From Reticulitermes lucifugus (Eukaryota; Arthropoda; Insecta; Blattodea; Rhinotermitidae): 64,000 bases of DNA. Of this stretch, positions 1 through 10,239 are shown one piece after another (position 1 is the first letter of the stretch; the number at the start of each line of letters is the position of its first letter). The stretch spans positions 91,560 through 155,559 of the forward strand of contig JAKCWW010000135.1 in NCBI GenBank assembly GCA_026260175.1, written 5' to 3'. The notes beneath the pieces were generated by a model. The model saw only the letters and a program-made list of their open reading frames with translations, did no database searches and was not told where the DNA came from. Both the position numbers and the translations under genes were made by a program.

Positions 1-331
1 TGGTCTCCATGTAGCCATCTGCAGTTGCATTGTAAAGGGGTACGACTGACACAAACACTTCTACTGCACACAAAAAATCAACACTTCAACAGTGCCTTTG
101 CAGTGAAACTACTAAATATCCAACTCATATGCTTAGCATCCCATAGTTCACAAATTGGTTACCTTTGTATTACTTCTGTAATGCATGAGACACAGCTCCT
201 GCACTTTTTTTTATTGTTATACTCATCTCACAGTTAAATAAAAACCCCTCCAGTCAACTCTTAACAACCCTTTAAAACAAGAATATTGCTGGTTGTTCTG
301 TGTTATGTAAGAAGAAAAATTAGTGAACTAT
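1..331. other. No gene seen
   Basis: This is A+T-rich sequence at the window edge. No coding signal or repeat is recognised. Confidence 0.5.
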
Positions 332-652
332 TCAAATTATCAAGCATTTTTTGACAAAGTTTTTCATGCACACAGTCAAGGCTTCTGGAGCTAATGGTGT
401 GTTATTAGCTTTTACAAATTTATGGTTCTGGAAAGATTCATCATGCTCTTTTAAAATGTCTCCAGCTAACAGATTCACCAAACATTTAACTGTCTTACAA
501 TTTTGATCTTCACTAATGGGAAATGAGGCACCAAACTCACAACTTGCTACATCCATGGTATGTAAACCAAGATTCTTGCACAAATCTTTCTTGAATTTCT
601 TCCTATATACTATTTGAAGCTGATCTGTTTTAGAAGACCTGTGCCAGTTACA
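332..652 (-). CDS. Unrecognised open frame, possible exon
   Basis: This minus-strand frame is open for 106 codons from just after a TAA at 655-653 to a TGA at 334-332. It is moderately rich in Lys and Cys, with stretches such as KKFKKDLCKNLGLHTMDVAS and CLVNLLAGDILKEHDESFQN. No family is recognised. Several AG acceptors occur near its start (ACAG, AATAG, ATATAG), but none gives the phase 0 entry needed to follow the psq exon. It may be an exon of another gene, the 3' part of the BTB gene by a route not visible here, or chance. Confidence 0.3.
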   Translation of the reverse strand, partial: CNWHRSSKTDQLQIVYRKKFKKDLCKNLGLHTMDVASCEFGASFPISEDQNCKTVKCLVNLLAGDILKEHDESFQNHKFVKANNTPLAPEALTVCMKNFVKKCLII

Positions 653-3276
653 TTAATGTGTTTACTTTGTAGTGAAGATCGTTCAGTTTTTCTTTCTAAT
701 GAATTAAAGAAATTCATCAGACACATTAGGTTTGAGTTTTACTATCTCCCTGTATACACAACATACAATGAAATCAAACCACCACCATCACAAGTGTCTC
801 TGAGAGGACACGGAAGGAGGCTGCCACAGCCAATTTATATCGATATTGCCCTCAGAAAACTACGAACAAAAAAGGCACTGCAGTTAGGATAGCTGCTTCC
901 ATGGCTAAAATTTAAACAAGTTACCTTCCAATTAAGTCCAACACATTACCACTATGTCAACCTGATCAGTAATTTTAAAGGCTTCCCAGACAGTGTCTAC
1001 ACCACTTGTGTGACATAACTACAGTTCAGGTGTTTGGTCTTCCAGACTGTTACTCATGGTAAAGTAAAATGGCAAAAATAACCACTCTACCCAGGAACCA
1101 AACTGCATCATAATATCATAATGTAACAAATCTTAAGAGATTCCCTTCTTCCTGTTCCTTCAAAAATTCACCCCTGAAAAAAATTCTATGGCTTCTATAC
1201 CAGAACTGAGAACTGAATACATAAACCTGCATGAGTCAAGCAGACATACACAGGCAATCCTCATTTCATTTTGCCCTGAACAATGTTATTTTTTCATGCC
1301 TTTTAATCATTTAAAAAGTGCTCCATACATTATTTTGCTCTCAGTTGTAATTTTCAGAAACATAATGCCAACACTAAACAATGACTTGCTGCATCTCAAA
1401 GAAAACTGGTGAGAATAAAGCAGCCAGCATACAAAATGCTGGTTGTGATCATCCTATAAATACAAACACAAAGAATGCCTACCACTTTACTTAAATCACT
1501 TTTAGAAAATCAATGAACAATAAATGAACTTATAAAAACTAATGTGAAATGATGGCCTATGTCAAGAACACACTCCTGATTATGGCTCACTATCACAAAA
1601 CCTACCCTAGGCGCCAAGAACAAGGAACCTTGGAGTTATAAAGTCCTTACACTTGAAAACATACGATTAACACCATTTTTGAGAAAACCTCTTTCCTGAA
1701 ATATTGTCAACCTAAGTTATCATAAAATAATTCCTGCATGTGAAAAGAATTTCCTGAGGAGCTGGTATTCTGGATGAATAGCTACAATTTTCTTACCCTG
1801 TAGCCACACCCACTGGGCTCTGCAACAGACAGACATATGGACCATTACCTCAGTTGTATGCCAGCCACAAAACCTGCAATGTGCAGGACCGAATACTGAT
1901 AGCAACACATGCACCAGATATCTGGATGAAATAATAAAAATTCAGCTGGCACAAATGTGCACTGAACACATACAGTGGAAGTGTTTCAGCCAAACAATTC
2001 TTGAAGTACACAGGTATGACAGCATGTGTTATAGGGATAATGCATGCAAGAAAACTGGTACAAAGCAACGCTGTTTATCAGTCAAGTAGCAGTATTTGAA
2101 GACAACACTTGTCATGCTGCATTAACCCCTCTTACAGCAATACTGTGAGATTTGAATGACTTTCTGCATGGAAAGGGGTAATAATGGCACACATATAATT
2201 TCAGATTCAAAAACAGAACTGTCCCACAAGATAAAAAAAATTACTTGAGAATGTGATGACCACTGTCTCAAAAATGTTATATGAAGAAGAGAAATTACTA
2301 CAAAGTATTCACCTCAAGAGCAGAAACCATGTTTCTCTGGAATACTTTTTAAAAAACTTAGTATTTATCATATACATGTAAAAACATACATCATCTTTCA
2401 AAATGTGTGCAACACTTGGACATAAACAGTAAATTCAACAAAATGTGGCTGGATACATATGACAGCAGTATTGAAAAGTGGCTGCAATAATGCACTGCAC
2501 AGTGCCAGTTCAGAAAAATTTTACAGCTGCTGTAATGTTGACAATGTCAGAATTCTTACATGTCATTTATTTTAAACACAACTTTCAATGCATAATAACT
2601 GCATTATGTCTTTCTCTAATACTTTATTCACTGATGCAGTCCTCAAGAAAAGTTTTAATGGTCTGGATATAGACTGCAGAACAATTGGTTCCCCCTTACC
2701 CAGACCCTTACGATAAGACATAAAGGTTACATAACATGTTCAGAAGGGGTTTCATTAAATGAATATTAAAAGAACATATTCCAGTGGTATAGTTCCAAAA
2801 AATACATCTTATTGGTTGTGATATTGGGCACTTCTAAAATCAACTAACATGTGGTCACAAAGACTTCATATGTTAAGTTACAAGAATGTAATAAGCCACA
2901 CAATAAACCAAAAAAACATTTTGCAGTGCTGCTGTATTTAAATGTTCCACTTTCCATAAAAAAATAAGATCACCTCACAAGATGTGCAGACCTAAGGCCC
3001 AACATCATTTCCACCTCACATATCTGCATGATTTATATATTAGTAATGTTGGTGATGGCTGAAAAGCACCACAGAATGGCATGCTGTCCATACCAACTTA
3101 CTTGCAAATCTGTCAATCAACGCAATCTGTAACTGAACCATGGGATAGGCAGACAGACGCAGCTCAAGAACAGGGTTTCAAACAAAAAACTCAGAGTTCT
3201 AAATGGCTGCAAGACTTACTATAGAAAGGGTTAATGTAATGTAACTCAGTGGCAATGCTGAAGGCACATATCTTAC
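653..3276. other. Noncoding, nothing definite
   Basis: No exon with supported splice sites or similarity was found on either strand. A short plus-strand open frame (614-892) has no recognisable motif. If the BTB gene continues leftward, this would be intron or 3'UTR. Confidence 0.45.
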
Positions 3277-3497
3277 CTCACTATGTTTTAGTTTAAGTTT
3301 AACTCTGTAATGCAGTGTCGTCATTGGAACACCATGGTGGCGCGCACAAGCCCTTATTGAGTTGAATTTCCCAGTTCGGAAATCTTCCACAGCTTGGTTG
3401 AGAGCTTTGGGCGAGTACTGTTTGTGGGGTGGCCGCATCAACAAGTGGGTGTAGTTCAGTGCTGAATGCACATCAAGCTCCAGCCCACTCTTCACAG
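3277..3497 (-). CDS. psq-type helix-turn-helix exon, probable alternative exon of the BTB gene
   Basis: A pyrimidine-rich tract ending CCCTGAAG precedes the exon, which ends at a strong donor (AGTGAG|GTAAGA). It encodes 73 full codons. The sequence KQYSPKALNQAVEDFRTGKF followed by SIRACARHHGVPMTTLHYRV is a pipsqueak-type helix-turn-helix, the DNA-binding unit of BTB-psq factors. Entry is in phase 1, matching the linker exon at 22103, and exit is in phase 0, so at least one more exon is expected beyond the window or unrecognised. The alternative is an exon of a separate pogo/Tigger-derived gene, because transposases use the same fold. The clean splice sites and lack of stops favour a host exon. 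Confidence 0.68.
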
Positions 3498-4214
3498 CTT
3501 CAGGGAGTGCACAACAAGGAATGCAGAAACACAGAAGAGTTAGGATCACCATAAAGTCCATGCATATACCCAGTGATGACATAATATTTATGAATCACTG
3601 TGATCCAAAACAAGGTCTGGGAAGAACTCGTTTTTTGTTGGTTACGCAGTTGTCATGTGCCTATTCAAAGCCAGACACACTCTGCAGACACACTGGTAAG
3701 TGTGAAGAGCTTACCAGCAGCAACTAAGTCTAGTTACATGACAAGTGACATGATCTACCTAAATAAAGAGGTCTCCAAATTTAAAAATTGAAAATTTTAG
3801 TCAATAAATGTTGTGCAAAATGTCAGCTAGTGCAGGCTTGAAATGGTGTGGAATGGATTCTCTGCCAGAGGATGGCATCCAGAAGCAGGGTTTTGCAAAA
3901 AATGTAACGGACCTTTGGATGCATCAGAGGCAGAATATTTCTTGACCACAAAATAAGAATCATCTTCTGCAGAAAAACTCTTTCATGGAGATGGTTAAGA
4001 TTAACAGGCTTTAAATACATGAAAACTGTCAAAAATAACTTTCAGGTCATGCTCACACTACTACCACATTTTATACAATTTCATTGTAATGTCATAAGAC
4101 GACTAAATGGCAGTGACTGTCTGCCAGGTAGTGCTGTGTCACTATATCAGAACCTCTCTAAACTAAAACTCAAAGGACTTTCATAAAAATTTGGGATTGA
4201 GAGGAACGTGCTGC

Positions 4215-4310
4215 CTCTATATTACCTGAAGATGCTGACAGCAGGTTCCTCTGGAACAACACGTAACTTTATAACAGACCACACGGCGTCACATCCCAGA
4301 AGACAGTTTC
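4215..4310 (+). repeat. Degenerate hammerhead-like element with shared 3' box
   Basis: CTGAAGATG at 4226-4234 is followed by a hairpin-like stretch and GGAAC, then the box ACACGGCGTCACATCCCAGA at 4281-4300 and AGACAGT. The same order occurs near 38812-38890 and, more decayed, near 15610-15675 and 43030-43142. Confidence 0.55.
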
Positions 4311-4599
4311 AGTTGTGTGGCATCTTAATTTCAGGTCATGGCGTCATCAAAAAAGGTTTTTTTAAAGCATTTAACAAGTCTCAAAAGGTATTCCCTCGAA
4401 GTTAAAACAAAACTTGATGCAAATTCTGTTCCTTAATGCCTGGCATTTCACTGGGCTATACTGATTGCAGAACGGAGTCAGCAAAAACACGCTTAAAAGT
4501 CAATTGCACAAAAACGCAACGTTATGTTACAGCGACACTCAACACGCAGATTCACAATAAATTAACTCAAAGGTACCTAACAGCGCACAACTGCATTAT

Positions 4600-5560
4600 A
4601 TCCGGTTAGAGCTCCACGTGGCTAGGCCGGGAACTTTTGGATCACACCTCGTACTCTTTTAAGTGCGTTAATCAATTTTTTACATGTGATTTCCATATCC
4701 CTTGATCACTGTGGCTAAAATTCGACACGGAGGAGCTCCACGTGATGCTGTTCAGCAGTTATGCGTTTCGTGAAAAAAAAAGGCGTAATGAAAGGTATAC
4801 TTTACTTACGGGTGTCAAATTTCACCCGTAATTTCTACGTTCTACGTCCGATTTGGATAAAACTCGGTTAAGAAAATGTCCACAACGATTTATTGTTCGA
4901 CTGAGTTTCGTGAAAATGGCGCAGTAAATGCCATACTTAGAGGCGTATGTGTCCGTACTTCATTCAGTGTCCGAGTTGAGTGGAATTCTGTAGAGGGATC
5001 TGAAAATAATACAGCTGAGCATTTGTGAGTTTCGTAGAAGTCGGCGCAAGGAAAGCCATACTTTTCTTATAGGCGTAAATAAAATTACATTCACTCGTAT
5101 TTCATAAAGCACATGATATTCAGAAACTGAAGAACGCCTTGGCAACGTGTGTGTACTGCGTCACGGGATACACCATCTGTGATGTTGTTTGCTTTATAAT
5201 ACCACTGTTACTTATTGCAATAGACAGGAATTACAACGTATTTGTAAATTTGTACATACAATAAAAATAAAATCAGATCTTGTTGAATTGTAATGTGTGG
5301 TCTGATTTAATTGACTAAACAAACGATGTTCCCCTTTTTTGGACGGCAGAGTTCAGGCGCACTGAGCTTCTTGCTTCGTCTTCATCGCGGGCGGGGCATC
5401 ATACATTAAGATCATAAGAAAATATCCAGCATGTTTCTCCAATATTTTAAAATTCATGTACAGAAAGAGTCTGTGGTTGGGCGGTGGAGTTTCTGGGCAG
5501 CTGCGTCGCCGATGTTAGAGGACTCAAATAGCAAAGGTGGCGCAGAAAGGCTCAAATAAA
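4600..5560. promoter_or_regulatory. CpG-richer block, possible promoter region
   Basis: CG dinucleotides are visibly denser here than in the flanks. The 12-mer GAGCTCCACGTG, which contains the E-box CACGTG, occurs near 4611 and again near 4734. G+C-rich stretches follow around 5340-5560. No open reading frame starts here, and no Inr/DPE or TATA pair was convincing. It may be the promoter of an unrecognised transcript or a cluster of younger, less CpG-depleted repeats. Confidence 0.35.
4765..5105 (+). repeat. Three diverged tandem units of about 125-140 bp
   Basis: Units begin at 4765, 4905 and 5029, each with GTTTCGT followed by a GGCG or GGCGCA segment, a CCATACTT-like segment and TAGGCGTA or a variant. 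The second and third units share GCCATACTT exactly. The spacings are 140 and 124 bases. This is a degenerate minisatellite or local duplication within the CpG-richer block. Confidence 0.55.
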
Positions 5561-7974
5561 ACTGCAATGATGTAGAAATACAAATAATAACATTGCATAT
5601 AATGAGTTGCCTGTATACTTAATAATGCTGTATCAACTAACGCCGTTAGATGACGGTATTCACAATTTAATGACGAACATCAGATTAGGAGACAAGGAGA
5701 ATGGACAGCCATAAACAGACGTGATTCAATACTTTATCCACCACAACTTTTCTGCTACATAAAAAATAAAGTAAAAATTCCACTACGTAAATTAGAATTA
5801 GTAACATAAATCATGAGCTCAGTGACAGCATCAGAATAGTATGTTACGTCTTGCATCTGTAAACCAAGCCCAAATCAAAGACATTAATATGTTCACCATG
5901 TTAGCATTTGAAAATGTTTCAAAATTAGTTGGTACATTTTTCCTTCTTTGCTGTTCCAATGACATTTCTCAGGAATGGACTGTCACTGAGGTTGGGTTCC
6001 TTTTTGATTTTCAGTACTCTGCATCAACATTTTGTTGGAGTTGGAAACACATTCCAGCCCTCAGTGTACCTGAGAGCAACACTGGCATAATGGTAGAGCA
6101 CTTGCTCATATGGCTGCATTGAAGATACAAAGCTGGGACAGTTATCTTCAGCAAAAATAAATTACCTTTGCATGACATGGATCGTGTATCACAATAAAAG
6201 CTCATAAAAACCCCTACAATTTAGAATTTGGAAATTACAAATGCAATTCTATCCTACATAACACATTTTTGGACAGCTGATAAAAGACATCAGTTGTATA
6301 TTTCTGCAATATTGCACACATCAGCGTATGAATATGCACCTGCAAATATTCTTTCCATATATGAATGGAACTCCAATGGAACAATGTAGACAGATATACA
6401 TATATACATACTGGATAATAACTGAGATAAATATACTAATTCATTATGCAGGAAATCAGGTGCAGTCTTTTTATCATGAACAATAAGCAATGAATTCAAT
6501 TTACATCAACATTCTGTTACAATAAGGACCTGCCAGAAGACAGGTCCATCTTTTGAGTTGTGAAAATTACCACACTTACTTTCCAAATTCAAAACCACAA
6601 TAGTCAAGTTATTGGACTATTACCAAAGGATATCACAACTGTCATATCACAGCATCAGAGTCAGCTAGAAAATCCACTGCTAATGCACTCACACTGCAGG
6701 AAATGTGGACATCCATAAGCAATACTACTGCCGACATCTCCCTCTATTTGTACACATCCACTCATTTAATTGTCACCTCCCTGCCAATGGGTTTTTGAAT
6801 ACAGCAAGAGTATAAATAAAGAAGTGAACTACAGGCATTCACACTTCTGGCACAAGCCTTTGTGTCCATAAAAAGCAGAATGTGCTAAAAAACACACCTT
6901 ACAGAAATGGCTATCTCTTACAATACAGTCTTCAGGAAAAAATCTGACTTCAGAAAGAGGGAATAACAAAAGGCTGGAAAAGTTACATAACAAGGAAATT
7001 GATAATATGTAGTCTTCATCTAACACTATAAGAGTTATCATATCAGTGGGTATGAGATGGGTGGGACATGTAGTGCATACACAAACAATGGGAAATTACA
7101 CATTTCTGTTAAAACCCCTTGAAGGAACAGATCATTTTTGAGACACGAGATCATATTAAAATGGATCTTAAAGAAACAGAATGTGAAGACTTGTCTAGAC
7201 CTGGCCCAGGATAGAATCAGTGATTGGCTCTTGCAAACAAAGTAACAAACTTTGACATTTCCTAAAGGGAGAAAAATTTCTTCACCAGATAAGCAATAGT
7301 TTCTTCTCAAGATATGGAGTTAGTCTGATCTCTTATCACACAGAATAGTAGACTAAAAATTAATCTATTCTATACTGGCACACCTACATAAACCAGTCAC
7401 ATCAGATGTTCGAATAGGGCTAATGAAAAAAAAATTTTAAATCACAAACCACCTCAGGTAGTCACCGCTTGACATGCAAGGTAGATTTTCATGTAACTCT
7501 GCATGGACATTGTTATGTAAGTCAAATTTTAAGTCACTTTTTATGAATGTATACCGACTCACCGTTGCAACATTATTCGTACACCTCACTGGGCATGCAA
7601 GACAACGCATTACAATACTTTCATGCATCAGACATTTGGAATTGAAGAGGGCAAGCCCTGAAATAAATTTAAAAATAAATTCTATACAAAACAGGGATCA
7701 TGTATAGTGATTTTATTTTGGCAATTTCAGACCATGCTACATCATACATATGTTTATTTATGGAGACTAAAATACAAAATGGCAGACAGGTCAAAATATT
7801 AGAAGAACAAATCACCACATGCAGAATTACCAAGTTTAGAATCCCATTATTTCTTACATAAGGTTATTTATTTGGATGTATTACATGCAATTTCTAACTG
7901 CTGTAATCCACTTTCCTTCCTGTCATGTCCTCCATAGATCTGTGTTGTAACACTGCCTTCTCCTTGAGTCATTC
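5561..7974. other. Noncoding, probable intron or 3' region of the BTB gene
   Basis: No exon is supported. A tRNA-like A-box segment (ATGGTAGAGCACTTGC) occurs near 6090, probably a SINE remnant without a matching B box. Confidence 0.45.
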
Positions 7975-8339
7975 TCAGAATCTCTTCTTCCTGGCCCGTG
8001 CTAATTCCAGTTGCCTTTCTTTTTGTTCAGGTGTTATAAACCGTCTCTTGACATGAACATTAGGATAAACACCAAACAATTCCAGTGATGGCATTCCCAT
8101 CAAAGTGTACGATATGGAAGTTTGAAGGTGGTCAAGATTCACAGAAGCAGAGTTCAGAGTAGAGACCTGATGAGAAGTCGGAGTCGAAGGAAGGTATTCC
8201 TCAATTAGAGTCATTTCAGGAGAAGTCTGCCGAGGTGGCCAAACCATCATAACATCCTTCTTCCTTGGTCATCCACTCTTTCTTTTTGGCTCATTCATCA
8301 CTGTCACCATTATGTCTTGTATTGTCTGACAACTTGCTC
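7975..8339 (-). CDS. BTB gene, AT-hook-type exon with in-frame TGA
   Basis: The acceptor TTTCAATACAG precedes a phase-1 exon that continues the linker exon as GASCQTIQDIMVTVMNEPK. The next residues are RKSG, an in-frame TGA (8271-8269) and PRKKDVMMVW. With arginine in place of the stop this reads as a classical AT-hook (GRP core with flanking Lys/Arg), a minor-groove DNA-binding motif. The same frame stays open for 97 more codons and ends in a basic tail (ELARARKKRF) and a TGA at 7977-7975. The change needed is CGA to TGA, typical of CpG decay. The protein would be 317 residues if the TGA terminates, or about 415 if it is read through or is an assembly error. No good donor is seen, so this is probably a terminal exon. 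Confidence 0.72.
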
Positions 8340-9017
8340 CTGTATTGAAATTACTTACATCACATATCACGGCAAGAGCACAGAATTCTCCAGAGTGGCA
8401 ACCATAATTACAGGGATCCACGAAACTACTTAACACAGAAAACAGAGAGCTGTTTGTTCCTTTTGTTTACTTTACCATCACATTGCAATGCTAATAGCAT
8501 GGATAAATTATTTGATTTTTGAGCATACTGGGATGTACAGTTCTTCACTGCTAGCACATAATCTGATCAAAGCAACTACAATAAGTCATAAAATCAAGCT
8601 TGGGATATCACCTAACATAATTTAAGAATAAAGGAAATAAGATGGACTTAATGACTATGGTCAAAATTTTGCCATTACAAACTCAAAGATACTGAAAGCA
8701 TTAACAAAAATACTAGAAAGAGGAAAAAATAAACATGTTGCAATATTTTATAACTGAAGAGGGACAACTGATAGGACTCATACAGCCAATCCAAAAAGCA
8801 CGAGCACTTTTTTTTTCCTGCCTCCTAATACTCAAGGCCCTTAAAATAAAATAAAAGCAATATTAACAAAGTTTCTTGTAAAAGAACCAGAAATTTCAAA
8901 TCAAGCAGCACTTCTGGATACTATGTGGAGCCAGTTCAATCCAACTCACATCTATTTCCATATATCCACTTTAATATTATCCTCCCAATTCCTTTGTCTT
9001 CCAATTACGTGTCTTCA

Positions 9018-9106
9018 GGGAGTACTTCCTTCAAAAGCCTACACTTTCTTTCAAGGTACACCGGGAAGTAATCCTTCAAAAGTCTACACTTTCTTTCAAG
9101 GTGCAC
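9018..9106 (+). repeat. Two-copy 45-bp tandem duplication
   Basis: The unit GGGAGTACTTCCTTCAAAAG with its following 25 bases is repeated once directly, with a few substitutions. Both copies share CTACACTTTCTTTCAAGGT. Confidence 0.8.
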
Positions 9107-10192
9107 TTTCAACCCTATACAACCTACATTATGTAACTAATTAAACAATATGTGACAGATGTAGCTTGGCTTTTTTTTTTAATCAATTTCTTCCATTCCC
9201 ACCTAATCCACAAGTCTTAGCTCCAAATATGTATTTTTTCTCAAATATGTAACTTTCCTTTCTCTGAATAATAAAAAATGACAGGTAAATTACAACCATT
9301 CTGATTCTTTGTACACAATATGAAGGGAAGCAAGTCTGAATAACTCCGTTCGAAAACACACCTCTAATGCTGATCTGTTGCTTCAGTCATGCAGCTCTTC
9401 AGTCAAGAAAAAAGTCAGACAGGAGGAACAGATATCAGCAAGAAGAAAAGTTTCTTTCACAAGACTAACACAACACATATAGGCAGTGCACTTCATTATT
9501 CAGGATTCTTCCTTTTCACAGGACTGGAAGCTGCAGCAAGGCCAGTATCTCCCCACACACCACCACATTCCATGGCACTCTCTTAAAGGCTCAGTCACTG
9601 ACAAATTTATAGAGATAACATGTTAGGAAATGTCTGCAGAATGTAACACTTCTGTCATATACACTGTTAATGTCCCTATATTTTAAATTCCTGACTGTAT
9701 TCAAGAAAAACACTGATGATGCAGCTAATCGAAATATGCCTTTCCACATCACACAACACACACTATAAGTTTTCTCCATATCTTAGCAACAGATTTACAA
9801 CTCTTTATAATTACTAGCTCAGAAACAGCAAGATATCAATCATGCTCAACTGTTATGTTTCAACCACCAACTTCTTGTCTGGCCTCAGCTCAACTTACAC
9901 AATTATAAAGAAAAATCACAGCATAGGACTTCATGTAAAATGTCTGTTATTCTGTTCAATTTAAAACAGAACTGGAATGTGTCATCATGTTCTAGTAAAA
10001 ATTCCACATCTGGAATTCCATAAATGACAGTCCAGTGTTCCATGTAGACAAATGGACAGACAGAGAATGCAAGCCTGTTAGTCCCTTGCAGCCACTACTT
10101 TGGAAACATGCCTTAAAAATACTTCATATCTGAACACAAACTTCATGTTCACTCATTCAACCAACGAATGCACTTATAAATAAATTTTCACT

Positions 10193-10239
10193 ATACCCTA
10201 CATATGTTTCGGCCTTAATTTGGCCATCATCAGGGGTAA
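10193..10239 (-). ncRNA. Hammerhead-ribozyme-like motif, type I layout, sense in intron
   Basis: Reading the minus strand: helix I 5' strand TTACCC (10239-10234), core CTGATGA (10233-10227), an extra T, helix II GGCC/GGCC (10225-10222 with 10214-10211), GAA (10210-10208), helix III AC/GT closing a four-base loop (10207-10200), A17 at 10199, then helix I 3' strand GGGTAT (10198-10193). Helix I has five consecutive pairs. The predicted cleavage lies between 10199 and 10198. This is the type I order found in Penelope-like elements and retrozymes. The departure from the canonical motif is the T between the core and helix II. The motif lies inside the BTB gene intron on the transcribed strand. Activity is inferred, not shown. 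Confidence 0.55.

Noticed and set aside
614-892. 92-codon plus-strand open frame
   Set aside because: No motif, splice support or similarity was recognised, and it slightly overlaps the opposite-strand frame at 332-652.
3199-3582. psq segment as part of a pogo/Tigger transposase
   Set aside because: It has no stops, good acceptor and donor sites, and a phase matching the BTB linker exon, and no DDE domain follows. The possibility is kept only as a lower-ranked alternative.
8269-8271. Selenocysteine codon reading of the TGA
   Set aside because: The position aligns with Arg of an AT-hook core and no SECIS-like hairpin was seen downstream. A CGA-to-TGA change is simpler.
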